A stretch of 7,537 bases of DNA, from the NCBI GenBank assembly GCA_003224665.1, contig QHZM01000052.1:1-7537 (forward strand). Reading direction: 5' to 3'. This document shows, piece after piece, positions 1 through 5,691 of the stretch. The stretch comes from Acidobacteriota bacterium. Its GTDB lineage: Bacteria > Acidobacteriota > Terriglobia > UBA7540. Below the pieces are notes generated by a model. That model worked only from the letters and a program-made list of their open reading frames with translations, did not search any database and was not told where the DNA came from. Position numbers and translations under genes: made by a program. How positions within the stretch are numbered: the first letter of the stretch is position 1; each line of letters starts with the position of its first letter.

Positions 1-175
1 CGGCATGGCCGATGACCATCAAGGTCTGCTCGGGCCCGGCAGCCAGGGCGCTTCGCAAGACGTATTCCCCGTGCGGCAAGCCGGCCAGGCGATGGAGCAC
101 TTTGGATTGTTCGGATTTGAACCGCGTCGCCTTGCCTGCCGCAAGAATGAGGACCGAAAATTTCTTCTTCGCCAT
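1..175 (-). CDS. glmU: GlmU N-terminal fragment (UDP-GlcNAc pyrophosphorylase domain), cut by window edge
   Basis: GlmU is the bifunctional cytoplasmic enzyme that acetylates glucosamine-1-phosphate and then uridylylates GlcNAc-1-phosphate to give UDP-GlcNAc for peptidoglycan and LPS. Only the first 58 codons are here, from the uridyltransferase (MobA-like nucleotidyltransferase) domain. After MAKKKFSV comes the nucleotide-binding signature LILAAGKATRFKS (residues 9-21), then KVLHRLAG (25-32) and a second strand ending MVIGHA (53-58). The usual motif is LAAGxGTRM-(x)n-PKVLH; here the second glycine is Ala16, the Met is Phe19 and the Pro before KVLH is Ser24. The start at 175 is supported by GGAG six bases upstream on the minus strand. 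The lysine of KVLH and the first Gly are kept. A MobA-like sugar nucleotidyltransferase other than GlmU is possible because the acetyltransferase half is outside the window. Confidence 0.8.
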   Translation of the reverse strand, partial: MAKKKFSVLILAAGKATRFKSEQSKVLHRLAGLPHGEYVLRSALAAGPEQTLMVIGHA

Positions 176-203
176 CTGGAGCTCCACACGGGGAGCGAAG
201 ACC

Positions 204-233
204 AATCTATCTCCAATTGACCGCGCCTGGCAA
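204..233 (-). promoter_or_regulatory. Candidate sigma-70-like promoter for glmU
   Basis: On the minus strand TTGCCA (233-228) and TAGATT (209-204) are separated by 18 bases. The predicted transcript start, near 197, leaves a leader of about 22 bases that contains the GGAG used by the start at 175. Seen by eye only; the -10 is imperfect. Confidence 0.35.
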
Positions 234-483
234 TAGCCGGAGGGCGCGCGGCGAGCAGGACTGCCGCAACGCGAGCGGTCCCCTGCAGTTGCGAAATCAC
301 CGACTGAGCCTGAGCGCCACTCGGGGGCGTGGAACTGTAGGCTAGATGTCTTTTTCTTGGCGCCAGTGAAGAGACGTGCCGAGGTTGTGTCCCGGGCGGA
401 CGCGGGCGAGGAAGCAGTCTTTCAAAGCCGCGACAGTTTCGACCACTTGCAGCCAGAGGGCGGTTGGGCGGTCGAACCGGAAC
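234..483. other. Non-coding gap between the TPR gene and glmU
   Basis: No frame in this stretch has a recognisable protein, and the open plus-strand frame crossing 376-867 is the antisense shadow of the TPR gene. I see no tRNA and no clear terminator hairpin with a T-run for the TPR transcript. A short T-rich patch lies at 351-358 in plus-strand sense (an A-run on the minus strand), which is the wrong orientation for terminating the minus-strand gene. Confidence 0.5.
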
Positions 484-1020
484 TTAAGAAGGGTTCGTGA
501 GCTGCCTGAACCGGGGGTCTTCCGCCAGCGTTTTGAATTCTGGGTCGAGACGAGCCTGAGCGCGGTTTTGCGGTCGGAACGAGATGGCCGCCTTCAAGTG
601 TTCGATGGCTACCGCCGCATTCCCCAGGGCTGCATGAGCGGCGGCGAGGGCGTAGCGGATGTGCTCCCGGTTAGGAGCCATTTTGTCGGCCTTACTGAGG
701 GACTCGATGGCCTGCTCATATCGCCCGGCGTTCATTTCGAACACTCCCAGGCTGTAGCAGTCTTCGGCGGACTTAGCGGCCGCCTTTGGCGAGCCGAGCT
801 TGTGATCGCAGAAACGAAGGTGGACCGCCGAGCGCGCCGCCACCTCCCGGACAGGACTGCTGGCTAATTTCTCAAAAATTTCCTTGGCCTTGCCGAATCT
901 TTGTTTCCGGAGATGGCGGACAGCAGTCTCAAATTCATTCACTGCGGCAAGGTATTGGACATCGATCTGTATCTTCTTGGCCGCCCCCCCAGCCGATCGG
1001 CCGCCATGAGTCTCCCGCAT
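484..1020 (-). CDS. Small TPR-repeat protein, function unknown
   Basis: A 178-residue protein with tetratricopeptide-like helical repeats, probably a protein-protein interaction scaffold; no enzyme motif is visible. TPR-like segments lie near residues 27-56 (AVNEFETAVRHLRKQRFGKA), 83-117 (YSLGVFEMNAGRYEQAIESL) and 119-152 (YALAAAHAALGNAAVAIEHL). The C-terminal DPEFKTLAEDPRFRQL is an end often seen in bacterial TPR proteins. No signal peptide or membrane helix is seen, so it is probably cytoplasmic. The frame stays open to an ATG at 1182, but I prefer the ATG at 1020: GGGAAGG lies just upstream, a TATAAT lies at 1065-1060, and the extra 54 residues are basic and non-repetitive. It stands alone on the minus strand, 308 bases before glmU and divergent from the sulfurtransferase unit. 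Confidence 0.7.
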   Translation of the reverse strand: MRETHGGRSAGGAAKKIQIDVQYLAAVNEFETAVRHLRKQRFGKAKEIFEKLASSPVREVAARSAVHLRFCDHKLGSPKAAAKSAEDCYSLGVFEMNAGRYEQAIESLSKADKMAPNREHIRYALAAAHAALGNAAVAIEHLKAAISFRPQNRAQARLDPEFKTLAEDPRFRQLTNPS

Positions 1021-1059
1021 TTTTGAAACCTTCCCGAGAATCTTCTTCTCCGTTGCGAA

Positions 1060-1065
1060 ATTATA
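1060..1065 (-). promoter_or_regulatory. TATAAT -10-like hexamer upstream of the TPR gene
   Basis: A perfect TATAAT on the minus strand, 40 bases before the preferred ATG at 1020. It predicts a start near 1053 and a leader of about 33 bases carrying GGGAAGG. No convincing -35 hexamer is seen at the expected distance (GCAGCT at 1088-1083), so it may be chance or an activator-dependent promoter. Confidence 0.3.
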
Positions 1066-1246
1066 CCGACTTGCTCGAAGGGAGCTGCTCTTTGCCGAAT
1101 TTCGGCGGGCAATCTTGCGAAGACCCTCGCCTCGGGAAGAAGCCCCCCTGTGACTTGGTTTTCTGTAAGTAAGTGCTTCCATTTCAATAAGTTAATGATG
1201 CCTTGCCCGTCTCTCCAAGGGCCCCAAACAGGCCCTCCCATAGAAT

Positions 1247-1276
1247 TATATAGCAAATCAGCCTCCGGTCCGTCAA
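1247..1276 (-). promoter_or_regulatory. Candidate strong promoter reading toward the TPR gene
   Basis: On the minus strand TTGACG (1276-1271) is followed after 18 bases by TATATA (1252-1247), part of TATATAATT. The predicted start near 1240 is followed at once by a 6-bp hairpin, AGGGCC/GGCCCT (1236-1231 with 1223-1218, 7-base loop), which could cap and stabilise the 5' end. It would give a leader of about 220 bases to the ATG at 1020, or about 58 bases to the ATG at 1182. Confidence 0.45.
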
Positions 1277-1343
1277 GTGACCGCATGTCCGCAGCCAAGG
1301 CCTTCGGAATGGCGGCACTCGGTGCTCTGGCGTTGCCTTCGCG

Positions 1344-1372
1344 TTGTCAAAAACCACTCGATATGGTATAGA
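1344..1372 (+). promoter_or_regulatory. Promoter of the poly-Cys leader ORF and sulfurtransferase
   Basis: TTGTCA (1344-1349), a 17-base spacer and TATAGA (1367-1372) form a good sigma-70-type promoter. Seven bases after the -10 is 1379, the A of the ATG of the cysteine-rich mini-ORF, so the mRNA is predicted to be leaderless or nearly so. The sulfurtransferase start lies about 150 bases further on, leaving a long regulatory leader. Confidence 0.55.
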
Positions 1373-1378
1373 GATGCC

Positions 1379-1459
1379 ATGCCGTCAAGTTTCTCAGGGG
1401 ATTCCTTCCTTATCCAGGTCCAGGCTAGGGCGGGCTGTTGTTGTAGCGGCTGTTGTTGA
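1379..1459 (+). CDS. Leader peptide ending in CCCSGCC, candidate cysteine-sensing leaderless sORF
   Basis: A 26-codon ORF, too short for usual gene calling. It starts MPSSFSGDSFLIQVQ and ends ARAGCCCSGCC before TGA at 1457-1459. Five of the last seven sense codons are cysteine, all TGT. No Shine-Dalgarno precedes the ATG, but the promoter at 1344-1372 puts the transcript start at about this A, which fits leaderless translation. It lies 69 bases before a sulfurtransferase, an enzyme of sulfur and cysteine metabolism. As I recall, poly-Cys leaderless sORFs upstream of rhodanese-type genes act as cysteine-responsive attenuators in mycobacteria; a matching role here is inference. The peptide product itself probably has no function. 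The same frame is open back to 1277, but those starts lie upstream of the promoter. The cysteine run coincides with an 11-bp direct repeat, so chance low complexity is the main alternative. Confidence 0.6.
   Translation: MPSSFSGDSFLIQVQARAGCCCSGCC
1433..1458 (+). repeat. 15-bp-period direct repeat forming the Cys codons
   Basis: GGCTGTTGTTG occurs at 1433-1443 and again at 1448-1458. The period of 15 bases is exactly five codons, so the duplication keeps frame and repeats Gly-Cys-Cys in the leader peptide. Confidence 0.85.
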
Positions 1460-1475
1460 ACCTCGGCTTTTTGTT

Positions 1476-1520
1476 CCTCCTAAGTTAAACCCCGCATCAA
1501 TCAGAATTTTTGACAGGAGG
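1476..1520 (+). promoter_or_regulatory. Hairpin sequestering the sulfurtransferase Shine-Dalgarno
   Basis: CCTCCT (1476-1481) is perfectly complementary to the Shine-Dalgarno AGGAGG (1515-1520). The helix continues, after bulged A1482-A1483, with GTTAAA (1484-1489) pairing to TTTGAC (1509-1514), which includes one U-G wobble, closing a 19-base loop. This 12-bp stem would hide the ribosome site eight bases before the ATG at 1529. A competing partner for the CCTCCT arm is TAGGGCGG (1426-1433), just before the Cys codons, which can form 7 bp with one bulge and one wobble. Pairings were found by eye with no energy calculation. Confidence 0.55.
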
Positions 1521-1528
1521 TCTTTGAG

Positions 1529-2392
1529 ATGGGAGATTACAAGCATCCCGAAGTTTTGGTCAGCACGGATTGGGTGGCCGCGCATGCGGATGACCCCAAA
1601 GTGCGACTCGTTGAAGTGGATGTGGATACCACGGCGTACGAGAAGGGCCACATCAAGAATGCCATCGCGTGGAACTGGACATCCCAGCTTCAGGACAACG
1701 TCCGCCGCGACCTGCTCGGCCAGAAGCAATTTGAAGAGCTTTGCAGGAACTCCGGCATTTCGAATGACAGCACGGTGGTGTTATACGGCGACAACAACAA
1801 CTGGTTCGCCGCTTACGCGCTTTGGCAGGCGAAGTATTTTGGGCACAAGGACGCGCGGCTGATGAACGGCGGGCGCAAGAAGTGGGAGCTCGAACACAAG
1901 CCGATCGTGACCGAAGTGCCGAAGTTCCCTGCCACGAACTATAAAGCCAGCTCGCCCGACGAAAGCCTCCGAGCGCGACGCGAGCTGATTTTTGAAGTCC
2001 TTCAAAAGAGGAACCGGTATCTGGTGGACGTGCGTTCGCCGGACGAGTTTACAGGCAAAGTGATCGCGCCGCCGGGTATGACGGAGACTGCCCAGCGCGG
2101 CGGCCACATCCCGGACGCCGCGAACATCCCCTGGGCGAAAGCCGCCAACGAAGACGGGACGTTCAAATCCTACGATGAGTTGGTGAAGCTCTACGAAGGG
2201 CAGGGGGTCCGGGCAGACCGCGAAGTGGTCGCCTATTGCCGGATCGGCGAGCGGAGCTCTCATTCCTGGTTTGTGTTGAAGTACCTGCTGGGCTTCGATA
2301 AGGTTCGCAACTACGACGGCAGTTGGACGGAATGGGGCAACCTGGTTGACGCCCCAATCGAAAAGGGTGAAACCGCCGCTGCGCGCGCCTGA
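1529..2392 (+). CDS. Thiosulfate sulfurtransferase, tandem rhodanese, CysA2-like
   Basis: A 287-residue protein, the usual length for two-domain rhodaneses, which move the sulfane sulfur of thiosulfate to cyanide or other thiophilic acceptors through a Cys persulfide; likely cytoplasmic. The N-terminal domain (about 8-125) is the inactive copy: it has GDNNNWFAAYA (Asn89-Trp92) but no catalytic Cys loop. The C-terminal domain (about 155-275) carries LVDVRSPDEF (165-174), GGHIPDAANIPW and the active loop CRIGERS with Cys237 as nucleophile, followed by SSHSWFVLKYLLG and NYDGSWTEWGN. The motifs and spacing closely match, from memory, mycobacterial CysA2/CysA3. Start choice is firm: AGGAGG lies eight bases upstream. 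That site is predicted to be paired in the 1476-1520 hairpin, below a cysteine-rich leader ORF, so expression may follow cysteine supply. No partner gene is co-transcribed; recG follows after 367 bases. The physiological acceptor is unknown. Confidence 0.93.
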   Translation: MGDYKHPEVLVSTDWVAAHADDPKVRLVEVDVDTTAYEKGHIKNAIAWNWTSQLQDNVRRDLLGQKQFEELCRNSGISNDSTVVLYGDNNNWFAAYALWQAKYFGHKDARLMNGGRKKWELEHKPIVTEVPKFPATNYKASSPDESLRARRELIFEVLQKRNRYLVDVRSPDEFTGKVIAPPGMTETAQRGGHIPDAANIPWAKAANEDGTFKSYDELVKLYEGQGVRADREVVAYCRIGERSSHSWFVLKYLLGFDKVRNYDGSWTEWGNLVDAPIEKGETAAARA

Positions 2393-2438
2393 TTACCGGC
2401 AGCTCGGCGCAGAGCGCGCATTCGACTGTTGACCCGAA

Positions 2439-2465
2439 AGCCGACGGCGGTCCTCCGCCTGGGCT
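2439..2465 (+). terminator. GC-rich hairpin after the sulfurtransferase gene
   Basis: GGCGG (2446-2450) pairs with CCGCC (2455-2459) around a TCCT tetraloop, and the outer AGCC (2439-2442) pairs with GGCT (2462-2465) across a small internal loop. It lies about 50 bases after the stop. There is no T-run after it, so it is at best a weak or Rho-assisted terminator or an mRNA 3' end barrier. Confidence 0.3.
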
Positions 2466-2736
2466 CGCGCCAGCCTGCCTTGCCAAGCGTCTCTGATGTA
2501 TTAGCCCACCGCGCCGCGGCTGTCATCCGCCCTCAACCGCCCGCGGCTTCCAGTCCTTTGACCCCTTCCCCGCCTGGGCTGTATTTTCTCCGTGTAAGCC
2601 TGGAATCAGTCCGCACCAAGACCTCGCTCCGCCGGGCCCGAGCTTCAGGGTTTTCGGCCTTGCTGGCCGGCCCCGGCATTCTTATAGGGACAATGCAAGC
2701 CGAGCCAAAGGGGCAGGGAAACCTCAAAGCAAAAGT

Positions 2737-2742
2737 TATAAT
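2737..2742 (+). promoter_or_regulatory. TATAAT -10 element for recG
   Basis: A perfect TATAAT 17 bases before the recG ATG at 2760. The predicted start near 2749 leaves a leader of only about 11 bases. The -35 window (about 2713-2719, CAGGGA) does not match consensus. Confidence 0.4.
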
Positions 2743-2759
2743 AGGCGAACTGAGACAGG

Positions 2760-4883
2760 ATGCCCACTCCCAAGTTGACGCTCGCTTCCGAAGTCAAGTA
2801 CCTGAAGGGCGTTGGCCCGGCGCGGGCGGAAATTTTGGCCTCGCGCGGGATCCGCACGGTGGAAGACCTCCTCTACTACGCGCCTTTCCGCTACGAAGAC
2901 CGCACCCGTCTGACTCCCATCCGCGACCTGATCCCTGGACAGACCACCACCGTCCTGGCCAATGTCCTGGCCTGTGGCCTCCTGAGGACCCGGCGGGGCC
3001 TTCATATTTACGACTTGGGCGCCACGGATTCCAGCGGCATGCTCCGGTGCAAATGGTTCCACGCCCTTTACCTGGAAAGGCAAAAGGTCTTCCGGCCGGG
3101 CCAGCGCGTTTTCTTTTACGGCAAAGTTGAACTTGACCCTTTCGGCAGCGGAAACTTGCAGATGGTGCAGCCCCAGTTTGAAATCCTTACTGAGTCGGAG
3201 GCGACTGGGAAGGACTCGCTGGAGGTGGGACGCGTTGTCCCCATTTACGAATCGCTGGGGAAGCTCGGGCCTCGCATTCTCCGGCGACTGATGGCCACCG
3301 CCCTGGCTTGGCTGGACGGCGCGATTCCCGACCGCCTTCCGCAATCGGTGCGCCACAAGAACCGCTTGCTCGATCGGCCGACCGCGCTGCGCGAGACTCA
3401 CTTCCCCGGCCAGGAACAGCGGCTCGAAGACTTGCTCCGCTTTCGATCGCCGGCCCAGGTGCGGCTGATCTTTGAAGAGTTCTTTAACGTTTCGGCCGGA
3501 CTGGTCTTGAAACGACGAAAGGCCAAAGCGTCACCGGGGGTCGAGTTCCGCGTCACGGCAAGCGTGCGCGAATCCATCAAGCAAATCCTTCCATTCCATC
3601 CGACCGCGGCGCAGAAGCGGGTGCTGAAAGAAATCGCGGACGACATGTGCTCGCCCCGGCCGATGAACCGCCTGCTCCAGGGCGACGTGGGGTCGGGGAA
3701 AACCATTGTGGCCATCCAGGCGGCAATCCTTGCCCTCGAGAACGGCTACCAGGTGGCGTTGATGGCGCCAACGGAAATTCTGGCCACGCAGCATTACTTG
3801 TACATCAAGAATTTATTGCGTCCATTGCCTTACGGGGTTGAATTGCTCATCAGCGGCCGTAAGGCCGCCGAGAAGGCGGAACTCAAACGACGGATCGCCG
3901 AGGGGAACGTCCATTTTGTAGTCGGCACTCACGCCTTGATCGAAGAGGACGTGAAGTTCGCCCGACTGGGCCTGGTCGTCGTGGACGAGCAGCACCGTTT
4001 CGGAGTGATGCAGCGCTACAGGCTGATCCGCAAGGGAGTCCCGCCGGACGTCCTGGTGATGACCGCGACGCCGATTCCTCGCACTCTCGCTCTGACGCTC
4101 TACGGCGACCTCGACTTCTCGGTCATTGACGAGCTTCCGCCGGGCCGCACCCCCATCGAGACGAGGCTCTTCGATGAGCGAGAGCGAGAGCGGGCTTTTG
4201 ACTTTGTGCGCGAGAAAGTGAAGCGAGGCGGGCAAGCCTACGTCGTCTATCCGGTCATCGAAGAGTCAGGGAAACTCGACCTCCGCCCCGCGGTGCGCAT
4301 GTACGAGCACCTGGCGCGCGTCGCGTTTCCCGAATTTTCCGTGGGACTGCTCCACGGCCGCCTGCCGAGCGAGGAAAAAGAAAGCGTCATGCAACGCTTC
4401 AAACAGGGTGAGATCCGCGTCCTTGTTTCGACGACCGTCATCGAAGTGGGGATGGACGTTCCCAATGCCACCGTGATGGTCGTCGAGCACGCGGAGCGCT
4501 TCGGCCTGGCGCAACTGCACCAACTCCGCGGCCGAGTTGGACGGGGGAGCGGGAAGTCCTACTGCCTGGCCTTGGCGGCCGGACCGCGCAACGAGGTTTC
4601 CGAGGAACGCCTCCGCACGTTCGTTGAGACCACCGACGGGTTCCGGATTGCGGAAGTCGATTTGAAGCTTCGAGGCCCGGGCGAGTTTTTCGGCACACGG
4701 CAGTGGGGCATCCCGGGGTTTCATTTCGCCAACTTGCTGCGCGACCAGGAAATCCTGGAATGGGCCAGGGCCGAGGGGACGGAGTTCGTCGAGCGTCCTG
4801 GGTCAGCCGCGGAGCTCGACGCGTTCATGGTTTACCTGCGCGCGGAGTGGCCGCGGCGTTACAGGCTGGCCGGGGTCGCGTGA
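2760..4883 (+). CDS. recG: ATP-dependent DNA helicase RecG
   Basis: RecG is a superfamily 2 double-stranded DNA translocase that regresses stalled replication forks and processes Holliday and R-/D-loop structures. The 707-residue length is typical (about 690-710). The N-terminal part has the helix-hairpin YLKGVGPARAEIL and TVEDLLYYAPFRYEDR, followed by the OB-fold wedge domain (about 55-150). The helicase core begins with FHPTAAQKRVLKEI (Q-like motif) and Walker A GDVGSGKT (308-315, Lys314). Then come DEQH (409-412), TATPIPRTLAL (from Thr435), LLHGRLPSEEKE, STTVIEVGMDVPNA and QLHQLRGRVGRG (585-596). The C-terminal PGEFFGTRQWGIPGF is the RecG-specific end (TRG-type region). All motifs are intact. 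The start at 2760 lies just before the conserved N terminus, but only a poor Shine-Dalgarno (ACAGG abutting the ATG) is seen, and a TATAAT 17 bases upstream predicts a very short leader. rsmD follows after 112 bases on the same strand. Confidence 0.97.
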   Translation: MPTPKLTLASEVKYLKGVGPARAEILASRGIRTVEDLLYYAPFRYEDRTRLTPIRDLIPGQTTTVLANVLACGLLRTRRGLHIYDLGATDSSGMLRCKWFHALYLERQKVFRPGQRVFFYGKVELDPFGSGNLQMVQPQFEILTESEATGKDSLEVGRVVPIYESLGKLGPRILRRLMATALAWLDGAIPDRLPQSVRHKNRLLDRPTALRETHFPGQEQRLEDLLRFRSPAQVRLIFEEFFNVSAGLVLKRRKAKASPGVEFRVTASVRESIKQILPFHPTAAQKRVLKEIADDMCSPRPMNRLLQGDVGSGKTIVAIQAAILALENGYQVALMAPTEILATQHYLYIKNLLRPLPYGVELLISGRKAAEKAELKRRIAEGNVHFVVGTHALIEEDVKFARLGLVVVDEQHRFGVMQRYRLIRKGVPPDVLVMTATPIPRTLALTLYGDLDFSVIDELPPGRTPIETRLFDERERERAFDFVREKVKRGGQAYVVYPVIEESGKLDLRPAVRMYEHLARVAFPEFSVGLLHGRLPSEEKESVMQRFKQGEIRVLVSTTVIEVGMDVPNATVMVVEHAERFGLAQLHQLRGRVGRGSGKSYCLALAAGPRNEVSEERLRTFVETTDGFRIAEVDLKLRGPGEFFGTRQWGIPGFHFANLLRDQEILEWARAEGTEFVERPGSAAELDAFMVYLRAEWPRRYRLAGVA

Positions 4884-4893
4884 TTCTGGATTG

Positions 4894-4985
4894 CATCATT
4901 GGGCCATCGAGTCATTGAGCCATTGACGACAGATGGACTGGTTTGATTCCTGTCAATAGCCCCATGACCCGATGAATCAATGACC
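4894..4985. repeat. Imperfect inverted repeat of CATTGAG-like units between recG and rsmD
   Basis: Left arm 4894-4926 and right arm 4953-4985 are 33 bases each and match as reverse complements at about 25 positions, several of the others being G-U tolerant, around a 26-base spacer. Each arm is itself a run of 8-9-base units of the type CATTGGGC/CATCGAGT/CATTGAGC/CATTGACG. In RNA this would be a long hairpin ending ten bases before the rsmD ATG. It may be an intergenic REP-like repeat, a transcript barrier after recG or a control element for rsmD. There is no T-run, so it is not a classical terminator. Confidence 0.65.
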
Positions 4986-4995
4986 TGATTTCCTC

Positions 4996-5556
4996 ATGCG
5001 GATTATCGCTGGCACATTTCGCGGACTTCAAATCAGGAACCTGAAGGGCGGCCACCTGCGGCCCACTTCCGAGCAGTTGCGCGAGACTTTGTTTGACGTC
5101 CTCGGCCCCGAGATCGCCGGCTCGACGTTCCTTGACACCTATGCCGGGTCAGGCGCCGTGGGCCTTGAGGCGCTGAGCCGCGGCGTTACCCAGGTCGTCT
5201 TCGTCGAACATCACCGCCCCGCCGTTGAGCTCATCCGCAAGAACCTTGCCGCCCTGAAAATCGAATCGGGCTTCCGGCTGATGACCTGCCAGGTGTTGTC
5301 CGGGCTCGAGAGACTCGACGAAGAAGGCGCGCGGTTCGATTACGTGTTTCTCGACCCGCCTTACGACGAAATCCGGGAATACCACCACGCCTTGCGGCAG
5401 CTCGGGCGCTCGAAGCTGGTCTCAGTTGGTTCTCTGATCATCGCTGAACACTCCCGCCACGTTGTGCTGGAGGAACATTACGCGAGCCTGGCGCGCGCTC
5501 GCCTCGTTCGCCACGGCGATGCTCAACTGGCATTTTATCGGCCCGCCGCGGCGTGA
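4996..5556 (+). CDS. rsmD: 16S rRNA (guanine966-N2)-methyltransferase RsmD
   Basis: RsmD methylates G966 of 16S rRNA, in the 30S head near the P site, using S-adenosylmethionine. The 186-residue length is normal for the family. It begins MRIIAGTFRGLQI, continues with LRPTSEQLRETLFDVL (about 22-37, the family signature), has the SAM-binding loop DTYAGSGAVGLEALSRG (Asp47 onward) and the acidic FVEHH, then NLAAL, and carries the catalytic DPPY (120-123) of N2-guanine and N6-adenine methyltransferases. The start at 4996 puts the conserved RIIAG at the N terminus, so it is firm, yet no Shine-Dalgarno is visible and an inverted repeat ends ten bases upstream. It may be co-transcribed with recG (112-base gap). 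The coaD gene that often follows rsmD in other bacteria is absent; a tRNA follows instead. Confidence 0.95.
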   Translation: MRIIAGTFRGLQIRNLKGGHLRPTSEQLRETLFDVLGPEIAGSTFLDTYAGSGAVGLEALSRGVTQVVFVEHHRPAVELIRKNLAALKIESGFRLMTCQVLSGLERLDEEGARFDYVFLDPPYDEIREYHHALRQLGRSKLVSVGSLIIAEHSRHVVLEEHYASLARARLVRHGDAQLAFYRPAAA

Positions 5557-5612
5557 CCGGAAATAATTCGGAAGCATCAAAAACAGGGTCGACTTCCGGG
5601 GAATTCGTTTTC

Positions 5613-5642
5613 TTGACCGGGCGAGCCGTCATCGCCTACTAT
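5613..5642 (+). promoter_or_regulatory. Promoter of the tRNA gene
   Basis: TTGACC (5613-5618), an 18-base spacer and TACTAT (5637-5642) match the sigma-70 consensus well. The predicted start near 5649 leaves a 5' leader of about 43 bases to be removed by RNase P before position 5692. Confidence 0.55.
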
Positions 5643-5691
5643 TTGTAGAGGCGCCAGCGGAAAGACTGACAATCAGGACCGGTCGCCGATT

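Larger units (their letters stand above)
2393..2759. other. Non-coding gap between the sulfurtransferase and recG
   Basis: No protein is recognisable here; the open plus frame 2429-3130 runs antiparallel in meaning to recG's frame and is a shadow. A GC-rich hairpin sits near the left end (2439-2465) and a TATAAT near the right end (2737-2742). The middle, about 2470-2730, is rich in C and shows nothing I can name. Confidence 0.6.

Noticed and set aside
376..867. 163-codon open frame on the plus strand
   Set aside because: It lies antisense to the TPR gene, has no recognisable domain and is explained as a shadow of that gene's codon bias.
1277..1378. Longer, 60-codon version of the cysteine-rich ORF
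   Set aside because: Its start lies upstream of the predicted promoter and has no Shine-Dalgarno; the ATG at 1379 fits the promoter exactly.
2429..3130. 233-codon plus-strand frame overlapping the recG start
   Set aside because: It overlaps recG in another frame and is low-complexity Pro/Arg/Ala-rich; recG has unmistakable motifs from its own start.
2736..4724. Several long minus-strand open frames opposite recG
   Set aside because: They are antisense shadows of a GC-rich gene; none carries a family motif.
5557..5599. CCGGAA...TTCCGG and a weak CCGGA/TTCGG hairpin after rsmD, as a terminator
   Set aside because: Stems are short, loops long or AT-only, and no T-run follows at the right distance.
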